A DNA stretch of 6,636 nt, taken from NCBI GenBank assembly GCA_934408835.1, contig CAKRVU010000073.1, positions 1 through 6,636 on the forward strand, in the 5' to 3' direction. The stretch is from an uncultured Oscillospiraceae bacterium. GTDB lineage: Bacteria; Bacillota; Clostridia; Oscillospirales; Ruminococcaceae. Positions 1 to 4,736 of this stretch are shown here, piece by piece. The notes under the pieces were generated by a model. That model was not told the DNA's origin and ran no database searches. It saw only the letters and a list, made by a program, of their open reading frames with translations. The translations under genes were made by a program, and so were the position numbers. Within the stretch, counting starts at the first letter, position 1. Each line of letters starts with the position of its first letter.

Positions 1-40
1 TAAAAATTCCCTCCTCATGTATATTCTACATCAAGAGGGC
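1..40 (-). terminator. left-edge hairpin: terminator, or leader hairpin holding a ribosome site
   Basis: On the minus strand CCCTCTTGATGTA pairs with TACATGAGGAGGG across the five-base loop GAATA, giving 13 paired positions with one G-U and one G-G mismatch. It is followed by AATTTTTA, and on the plus strand by CTCTTTTTTC, so it could stop transcription in either direction. The competing reading is that the 3' arm GAGGAGGG is a Shine-Dalgarno sequence for a minus-strand gene whose start codon lies just off the left end, since the spacing of AATTTTTA would be ideal. The window edge prevents a decision. Pairing is better in the minus-strand RNA (G-U) than in the plus-strand RNA (C-A and C-C mismatches). 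Confidence 0.45.
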
Positions 41-101
41 TCTTTTTTCTATTGTCCGTTTTTTACGGACTTGTTCATATCAGGAAGGGCTTTTGGTTTT
101 T

Positions 102-129
102 ATTTAAAGGAAGTCGGTTTGTCCGGCAA
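102..129 (-). promoter_or_regulatory. weak sigma-A-like promoter candidate
   Basis: On the minus strand TTGCCG (129-124) and TTAAAT (107-102) are separated by 16 bases, each matching four of six consensus positions. Transcription would start near 95 and run through the hairpins at 54-70 and 10-40 towards the left edge. It is worth listing only because of the possible ribosome site at the edge. AT-rich sequence gives such matches by chance. Confidence 0.2.
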
Positions 130-133
130 CATT

Positions 134-367
134 ATGGAGGTTTTAGCTTTTCGACATGATAGTGATGGTGCTGATATTGTCCTGGGTGAGGAGCAGTTGA
201 AAGCTGTGCTTCGTTGTTTGATGGGACCTGCATCACGGTTTCATTATCATTTCGTTTTCTCTCAGGTTTGCCGATTGCCAGAGGAATTAACAGGCACTTC
301 TTTTGAATCGGATTTGTCGGGTGATTCTCCTGTTAGCGATCGGTGTGATTCGACTATCTCAAGATGA
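134..367 (+). CDS. doubtful small plus-strand frame
   Basis: This frame is open without a stop from position 2 to 367. The first ATG (17) sits inside the edge hairpin and has no ribosome site. The ATG at 134 has only a distant AAAGGAAG (106-113), more than 20 bases upstream, so no start is well supported. From 134 it would encode 77 residues, with an acidic/helical stretch GADIVLGEEQLKAVLRCL that looks protein-like, but the remainder has no recognisable fold and ends in a Ser/Asp-rich tail. It would converge on the lipoprotein gene. It may be a chance open frame, a decayed remnant, or the 3' end of a gene entering from the left. I do not recognise a family. Confidence 0.15.
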   Translation: MEVLAFRHDSDGADIVLGEEQLKAVLRCLMGPASRFHYHFVFSQVCRLPEELTGTSFESDLSGDSPVSDRCDSTISR

Positions 368-420
368 CAATGTTTGTGCCGTGAACGCAAGGCGTGGCGA
401 GGGGGCTGCCAAGCGTCTGT

Positions 421-1095
421 TTAACCACGTTTTGTAACGGTAGTTGGATAGGCGATGACAGCCTCTGCGATATCTGAAAGAGATTGTGTGGAAATACTAT
501 ACGTATTGTTTTTTGAGTCGTGGTTGATTTGGATGGTCAGCTTGATTTCATCGCCATAGCGGACCGAAGGAAGGCTGGCGAAAAAGACGTCGAGAAGACC
601 GTTGGCGTAAATGTCCATATATTCTTCTGCGGTGATCTCGTTGTATACGCCACTGGCGGCGTTATTGTTAAAATCCTTCACATAGCTTTCAACGGCAGGT
701 TGTACGTCTACAAATAATTCGATTGGGTTGACGGTGAGCTGTACCATGTAAGCGCCATCTTTTGTAATATCGTCGCCAACGGGGTAGGATACCTGGTTGT
801 ACAACTGCTGGTATAGGTCGCAAATTCTGGTTTTTACAGCGTCGGAGACCGGGTCAATTTGATATAGTTTGGCAAATGTTTCTACTTCCGATTGATAGTT
901 CTGTTGATAGTTTTGTTCTGCCTGGTACTCTGAAATTCCAACCATTTCAGCATATTCTGAGGTTTTTCCTTTGTAAATCGCGTCTAGGCTTGCCTGTAGA
1001 TATTCCTGTGGGTTGAAAAAGAGACTACAGCCACTAAAAAGAAAACAGACAAGTAAAAAAAGGACGCTGAGTGTGCGGACTGATTGTTTTTTCAT
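421..1095 (-). CDS. putative lipoprotein of unknown function
   Basis: This encodes a 224-residue exported protein. The N-terminus MKKQSVRTLSVLFLLVCFLF is a lipoprotein signal peptide ending in the lipobox LFSGC, so Cys23 would be diacylated and the protein tethered to the outer face of the membrane. The mature part starts with a helix-rich segment (NPQEYLQASLDAIYKGKTSEY, residues about 29-48), carries many Gln/Tyr residues, and ends in alternating beta-like stretches (EIKLTIQIN, TYSISTQ). It resembles hypothetical Clostridial lipoproteins of the DUF5105 sort, but that comparison is from memory and weak. Start choice: the longest frame opens at GTG 1107, overlapping the upstream TGA as GTGA, but the only ribosome site, GGAG at 1110-1107, lies on that GTG. 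It serves instead the ATG at 1095 (11-base spacing) or the in-frame TTG at 1098 (8-base spacing). The stop of the upstream gene lies inside this initiation region, so coupled translation with the toroid-repeat protein is expected. Function unknown. Confidence 0.85.
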   Translation of the reverse strand: MKKQSVRTLSVLFLLVCFLFSGCSLFFNPQEYLQASLDAIYKGKTSEYAEMVGISEYQAEQNYQQNYQSEVETFAKLYQIDPVSDAVKTRICDLYQQLYNQVSYPVGDDITKDGAYMVQLTVNPIELFVDVQPAVESYVKDFNNNAASGVYNEITAEEYMDIYANGLLDVFFASLPSVRYGDEIKLTIQINHDSKNNTYSISTQSLSDIAEAVIAYPTTVTKRG

Positions 1096-1103
1096 CAATG
1101 ATA

Positions 1104-2393
1104 TCACTCCGTTTCAGAATGGTGTTGTTTTTTTCTTCGGATAAAAACCCAGACAATGCACCCGGCGGCAGCCAATATCAAGACGCTCCCAACGGCAATG
1201 CCGACAATCGAAAAGAGGGAATGCGTACTGTCCTGAGAATCATATGAAATGCTGTTGCGCACAATGAAGGGGTTGGTTTGCTGTTTCGCGGCCGTCAATG
1301 CGATCATAGCTTCTTCGGTAATGGTGGGATTGGTAGTGGTATCCTCTTTTGTTTGCGAAAAGCCGCCGTCTGGTTGTTGATAGGAGAGCAACTCGGTAAC
1401 CAAGTCGGTAGTTCCTTCAGTGAAGCGGGCGTCAGTGGGGAGCAGAGAGAGGGAGGAAAGGGCGGTTATCATCCATGCTAGACTGCTGCAATCTTCCGGG
1501 AATGGCGCTGTTTGCAAGTAAGACAAAGCCTTTTGGAGCGCGTCTGTGATTTCCGGTTCCTGTTGATAGGAGGAAAGCGCGGTAACGGCTACAGCAGTGG
1601 CGATGACCGTTGAGGCGCTATCGTCCTGCGTGCCCGAGAAGCCGCCGTCCTCTTGCTGACAATTCAGGATTCTGGAAATCAGGGTACGACGATTGTTCGG
1701 CGCGTCTTTTGGCACAGAAAAGTTGCCGCTGTCAAACGCGATCAGGGCGATGGATTGCTGATAGAGATCCTGCCCTTCCAGCAACGAGGTGTTCGCAAGC
1801 TCTTGAATCAGATTGACGCCTCGGAAATCGACCGGATTGAAGCTGCTAAAGGTCAAGGTCAGGATATCCCGCGACAGCGCAAGGGCAGAGTCATACTGTC
1901 CTTGCTTCTGTTCAATTTCGTCCAAAATTCTGGTAGCCGTTGCAATATCGCTTGAAATCCCGGAAATGCCGGTTGCAAGAAGATATTCGGAGGATTTTTC
2001 GTTCAGCTTGAGATAAGTACAGCCATTGTTCAGCGCAGCGTCCATGGCGTCTGACCAATAAAAAGGGGGAACCGGGTCGGTTGGTGCGAAAAAAGGGGCA
2101 GTGGAGGCGCTCGAGTGGGTGTAGCGAGAGGTGGAAGGGGTGCTGCCAGAAGACGCAGCAACAGATTCCGGTGAAGAAATGGAATTGGAAGAAGGGGAAG
2201 GGGTTGCGGACAATGGGGAGGAACCAGCTGAGTAAGATTCCTCTGTCGACGCGCTGCTGACAACAGCAGAGGAACTGCTTTCACCCGAATCGGAAGAAGG
2301 AAGGGACTCTTCCTCGCCGGAGACGGGCAAAGTGACGGTTAATAAGAAGCAGAGGGTGAAAAGGAGACAGAGCAGTTTCTGAATTCGGCGCAT
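1104..2393 (-). CDS. secreted, membrane-anchored protein with prenyltransferase/squalene-oxidase-type repeats
   Basis: This encodes 429 residues. A signal peptide (residues 1 to about 26, LLCLLFTLCFLLTV core, probable cut near VSG|EE) is followed by a Ser/Thr/Pro/Ala-rich low-complexity tail (about 27-100). A helical region (about 112-375) then carries two clear repeat signatures, QQEDGGFS (246-253) and QQPDGGFS (339-346), separated by helical hairpins. These are hallmarks of the alpha/alpha-toroid repeats of terpene cyclases, protein prenyltransferase beta subunits, complement C3-type domains and the alpha domain of intrinsic factor. A C-terminal transmembrane helix (about 394-418) and the basic tail RRKKQHH anchor it with the toroid outside. 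The DxDD motif of class II cyclases is absent and I see no zinc-ligand set of prenyltransferases, so binding rather than catalysis is more likely. The start at 2393 is fixed by AAAGGAGG (2406-2399), five bases upstream; the longer frame from 2420 has no such site. It has its own promoter and overlaps the initiation region of the following lipoprotein gene. Confidence 0.9.
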   Translation of the reverse strand: MRRIQKLLCLLFTLCFLLTVTLPVSGEEESLPSSDSGESSSSAVVSSASTEESYSAGSSPLSATPSPSSNSISSPESVAASSGSTPSTSRYTHSSASTAPFFAPTDPVPPFYWSDAMDAALNNGCTYLKLNEKSSEYLLATGISGISSDIATATRILDEIEQKQGQYDSALALSRDILTLTFSSFNPVDFRGVNLIQELANTSLLEGQDLYQQSIALIAFDSGNFSVPKDAPNNRRTLISRILNCQQEDGGFSGTQDDSASTVIATAVAVTALSSYQQEPEITDALQKALSYLQTAPFPEDCSSLAWMITALSSLSLLPTDARFTEGTTDLVTELLSYQQPDGGFSQTKEDTTTNPTITEEAMIALTAAKQQTNPFIVRNSISYDSQDSTHSLFSIVGIAVGSVLILAAAGCIVWVFIRRKKQHHSETE

Positions 2394-2420
2394 AAAAACC
2401 TCCTTTCTGTGATCAATCAA

Positions 2421-2448
2421 ATGAAATATATGGAAATAAAACTGTCAA
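2421..2448 (-). promoter_or_regulatory. sigma-A-like promoter for the toroid-repeat protein and lipoprotein pair
   Basis: On the minus strand a perfect -35 box TTGACA (2448-2443) is followed after 16 bases by TTTCAT (2426-2421), a four-of-six -10 box, in an AT-rich stretch. The transcript would begin near 2414, about 20 bases before the ribosome site's start codon at 2393. The 117-base gap after the membrane protein gene supports a separate start here. Read-through from upstream may still occur, since no convincing terminator lies between. Confidence 0.55.
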
Positions 2449-2510
2449 AATAACGAGGGATTCAGTAGAAATCCTATTTGAGGGGGACAACGGCAGTTAT
2501 GTGACTGCAA

Positions 2511-3038
2511 TCAAAAGAAACGGTGAAAATAACGCGGTCGAAGATAGCGGATATACCATTGGCTCACCAAGGCGGCGCACCAGTCATAGACAAAAAAGAT
2601 CAAAAGCATCAGGATAGCAATTCCGACGTATACCAAATAATGGATAGAGCGGACAGCCTCCCAGCCGACCAGCAAACTGTTGAGAAGGAACACTGCGGTT
2701 TCAGCGCAAACGCAAACCAGTGATTTACAAAGGAGTTCCAGGGGTTTGAAGGGGATCTTTTCAAGCCCGACCTTGGCAATTGGGTAATAGCCCAGTAAAG
2801 AGAGGTAGGCAATCGCGGCTTCCCGATCCGGTGCGAGGAGGAGAGCCAGTAAAGAGACGGAGACAAAAACAAGGAGTGCTTGTTTGGTTCCAAACTCTAT
2901 CAACGCGGGGATGAGCAGTAGACCGCAAAAGGCGGGAATGGCATAGCTTGCGAAAGGGAAGATGCCGGTTGCCAGAAAAAAGAGCAGGCTGATTGCCGTA
3001 ATCATACCGCAAAAGGCAATTTTTTTAGCTGGTTTCAT
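2511..3038 (-). CDS. small polytopic membrane protein, ECF S-component-like
   Basis: This encodes 175 residues, almost entirely hydrophobic, with five or six predicted transmembrane segments (about 8-26, 32-48, 53-70, 76-88, 102-125, 135-157) and a basic, aromatic C-terminal tail (IRYLRPRYFHRFF). Recognisable short motifs are IEFGTKQA (48-55), APDREAA (69-75) in a loop, and GYYPIAK (83-89). The overall size, and the IPFKPLELL segment that follows GYYPIAK, are familiar from a widespread Clostridial membrane family that is sometimes labelled ECF transporter S component. I regard that label as unproven. The start at ATG 3038 is chosen because AAAGGA (3053-3048) lies nine bases before it; the TTG at 3059 that opens the longer frame has no good site. 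The gene follows the J-domain gene by only 27 bases, so it is probably cotranscribed with it. If it is an S component it would need an ECF ATPase and T subunit encoded elsewhere. Confidence 0.85.
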   Translation of the reverse strand: MKPAKKIAFCGMITAISLLFFLATGIFPFASYAIPAFCGLLLIPALIEFGTKQALLVFVSVSLLALLLAPDREAAIAYLSLLGYYPIAKVGLEKIPFKPLELLCKSLVCVCAETAVFLLNSLLVGWEAVRSIHYLVYVGIAILMLLIFFVYDWCAALVSQWYIRYLRPRYFHRFF

Positions 3039-3065
3039 ATCAAACGATCCTTTGCGCAACCGTTT

Positions 3066-3743
3066 TTAGCAGCAGGAAATCAGGTCGCCGCCCATACACT
3101 CGCAGCAGCAATCTGCGCACAGAAGTCCTGAGCAGATATCGCACATGCCGCATCCGTATCCTGGCTGCACCGGGCGATAAGGACCGGCTTGCGGGGAGCC
3201 AAAATTTCCCTGTCTCTGCCATTGAACCCGGTTGAGGGCGGCGCGGTATTCAGGGTTGTTCGGCTCCATTCGGGTAGCAGTAGAGAAGAAGTTGGACGCT
3301 TGTTCCATCCAACCGCGCGCAAAAAAAACGGAGCCTTTCAGAAAATACCATTCGGCGTTTCGGTGTTCTTGTAGTATCTGGTCTAATCGTTGTTCAGCCT
3401 CGACCAATTGGTTTTGTTGGATGAGCTGGCGGATGACCGAGTAATCAGCAGAGCCGGCAGACGCTTGCCCTGGCTCGCCGGGCGGGATATTATTGTCGCT
3501 GTTGGCTGTGGTGGAGACGCTGGGACCAACCTGTCCGCTTTCCGCTTTCTTTAGGCGGCGTTCGTTCATGATCTGATCGAATGCCTGAGTGATTTCCTCC
3601 GTCTTTTCGATGGCCAAATCCTTTAAGGGACCGTCCTCGTAATTGTCCGGATGATATTTTTTCTGTAAGTATGAAAATGCCGTTTTGATCTGTTCGTCTG
3701 TTGCACTAGGGTCCAGTTCCAGCACTTCATAGGGATTGTTCAT
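3066..3743 (-). CDS. J-domain protein with TPR-like region and cysteine-rich C-terminus
   Basis: This encodes 225 residues, probably cytoplasmic. Residues 1-65 are a J domain: NPYEVLEL, then helix II, then HPD at 31-33, the motif that stimulates Hsp70 (DnaK) ATPase activity. A polar linker (65-99) leads to a helical TPR-like segment (101-178), including AEWYFLKGSVFFARGWMEQA and the typical A...R.EPNNPEYR ending. The last 28 residues hold ten cysteines (198, 201, 204, 209, 212, 213, 214, 216, 224, 225), with CGMCDIC spacing that could bind zinc or another metal or be lipidated. The Gly/Phe linker and zinc fingers of true DnaJ are absent, so this is a specialised J protein rather than the general cochaperone. 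The start at 3743 has AAGGAG (3756-3751) seven bases upstream; the longer frame to 3869 only shadows the preceding gene. It overlaps that gene by 17 bases, with its ribosome site inside the preceding coding sequence, so the two are probably translationally coupled. Confidence 0.93.
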   Translation of the reverse strand: MNNPYEVLELDPSATDEQIKTAFSYLQKKYHPDNYEDGPLKDLAIEKTEEITQAFDQIMNERRLKKAESGQVGPSVSTTANSDNNIPPGEPGQASAGSADYSVIRQLIQQNQLVEAEQRLDQILQEHRNAEWYFLKGSVFFARGWMEQASNFFSTATRMEPNNPEYRAALNRVQWQRQGNFGSPQAGPYRPVQPGYGCGMCDICSGLLCADCCCECMGGDLISCC

Positions 3744-4620
3744 GTCGTTTCTCCTTTTTCGTTTTGGATTGCAATACCCGGTCTCGCACTGCGGGGAGAC
3801 CGAGATAGATAATATTGTGTAAAATGGTGTGATATCTCCGGTGAGGGAGGAGTTCATAAGCGGCGGCAAGCTGTCCGATGGTAAGGTTCAGAATTTCAGT
3901 TAATTGAGCGGGGAGGGACGGGTTGTCCAAATCCTCTTCTGATTCAATGGCGAAGGAGGAGATCAACGGATTGAACTGGCGGTGCGCTAAATCGGACTTG
4001 AGGTCGTCCGCTGCGTCCATCAGATAGATATATCGTCCCATCATATAGCCTACCCGGTACAGGGCGGGTGTGAGACGTTTTTCCGGCGAGAGGAGGGCGG
4101 CCATTTGTCCCAGGGCGCGTCCAGTAGGGTCGCAGGCGGCGTCAAGGGTGGTAAAGGGAGCGGATTCCAGTTCCCGTTGGCTTTTTTCATATTCTTCTAA
4201 CATGTCAAATAGCTGGGGACGGCGTTGTTGCGCGCGTTTTTTCCCGCTTGCCGCGAAAGGCAATGCCAGGCGATACTTTTGACGAGAGAAGAAACCGCTG
4301 TCCTGCATTTGATCGCGACATTGGTAATAGGCGAGCAGCAGAGCGGTATCGGCGGCAAACTCTAACGCCGGATGTTCCAGAAGGGTTTGTCGTTTTTTTG
4401 TCGGACGAGCAATACAACATTGCTGCGCAAAGCGGGGCTCTTCCTCCGAAAGGGAGAGGGCGACCAGCGCGAGAAAAGCCATGTCGTAGCTCAGGAGAAA
4501 CCGGGCGCGTTGTCCGCCGGCGCGACCAAGCTGCTTGCAAAGACCGCAGTAGATTGCCTGATAGGTCTGAAATTCACAGACTTTTAATTCTCCCCGCAGG
4601 GGCTTGACATACCCAAACAT
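3727..4620 (-). CDS. DUF5685-like helical protein with aspartate-rich motif
   Basis: This encodes 297 residues, with no signal peptide and no obvious transmembrane helix, so probably cytoplasmic or membrane-associated. The N-terminus MFGYVKPLRGELKVCE, then YQAIYCGLCKQLG with Cys15, Cys25 and Cys28, is what I remember as the signature of the DUF5685 family in Clostridia. Cys68-Cys69 and Cys101 add to a possible metal or redox site. The remainder is helical and contains RDQMQD (102-107) and GRYIYLMDAADDLKSD (195-210), where DDLKSD matches the DDxxxD pattern of all-helical isoprenoid synthases. That similarity is motif-level only. A charged tail (KTKKEKRHEQSL) overlaps the start of the J-domain gene. 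ATG 4620 is preceded by AAGGGTG (4634-4628) at seven bases. It appears to be the first gene of the cluster. Biochemical function is unknown to me. Confidence 0.88.
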   Translation of the reverse strand: MFGYVKPLRGELKVCEFQTYQAIYCGLCKQLGRAGGQRARFLLSYDMAFLALVALSLSEEEPRFAQQCCIARPTKKRQTLLEHPALEFAADTALLLAYYQCRDQMQDSGFFSRQKYRLALPFAASGKKRAQQRRPQLFDMLEEYEKSQRELESAPFTTLDAACDPTGRALGQMAALLSPEKRLTPALYRVGYMMGRYIYLMDAADDLKSDLAHRQFNPLISSFAIESEEDLDNPSLPAQLTEILNLTIGQLAAAYELLPHRRYHTILHNIIYLGLPAVRDRVLQSKTKKEKRHEQSL

Positions 4621-4642
4621 TCTGTTTCACCCTTAGATTCTG

Positions 4643-4674
4643 ATTCTTTTATTGTAACTTACAAATAAAAGAAT
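4643..4674. promoter_or_regulatory. long AT-rich dyad upstream of the DUF5685-like gene
   Basis: ATTCTTTTATTGTAA (4643-4657), a central C, then TTACAAATAAAAGAAT (4659-4674) form an inverted repeat of 15 pairs with a single unpaired base. Its core TTGTAA-G-TTACAA on the minus strand is a 13-base palindrome. The minus-strand hexamer TACAAT (4656-4651) inside it would make a four- or five-of-six -10 box for the cluster, although I find no good -35 box at 16-18 bases. Two readings are possible: a repressor operator lying on the promoter, or a weak terminator for the solute-binding protein gene. The lack of a T-run after either arm favours the operator. Confidence 0.45.
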
Positions 4675-4736
4675 TTGGTGAAGATTTGATGAATTTTATA
4701 GAAACGTAAGACATGCAAACAGTTTTTGGATGATTC

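Larger units (their letters stand above)
1..420. other. gene-poor stretch left of the lipoprotein gene
   Basis: No confident gene lies here. The stretch contains a hairpin at 10-40, a small perfect hairpin at 54-70 (GTCCGT, five-T loop, ACGGAC), a weak minus-strand promoter candidate at 129-102, and one plus-strand frame that stays open from position 2 to 367. Between 385 and 417 there are short complementary arms (ACGC/GCGT and TGGC/GCCA) around a G-rich loop, just beyond the stop of the lipoprotein gene. No T-run follows them, so they do not make a recognisable terminator. The region may be the 3' untranslated end of the lipoprotein operon, or partly the leader of a minus-strand gene starting left of the window. 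Confidence 0.5.

Noticed and set aside
385..417. Short complementary arms considered as the terminator of the lipoprotein gene
   Set aside because: The pairing is interrupted, the loop is G-rich and no T-run follows on either strand.
1653..1955. 100-residue plus-strand open frame
   Set aside because: Antisense to the repeat region of the toroid protein; no start signal.
2101..2330. Ser-codon-rich low-complexity DNA considered as a repeat array
   Set aside because: There is no regular repeat unit; it is explained by the Ser-rich tail encoded on the minus strand.
2493..2508. Hairpin GCAGT/ACTGC just after the membrane protein stop, considered as a terminator
   Set aside because: The stem has only five pairs and is followed on the minus strand by CGTTGTCCCCC rather than a T-run.
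3744..3869. N-terminal extension of the J-domain protein
   Set aside because: The extra 42 residues are out-of-frame sequence of the upstream gene, while the ATG at 3743 has a perfect ribosome site and starts the J domain exactly as expected.
4248..4607. 119-residue plus-strand open frame
   Set aside because: It lies wholly antisense to the DUF5685-like gene, is rich in Arg and has no ribosome site; it is a shadow of the coding strand.
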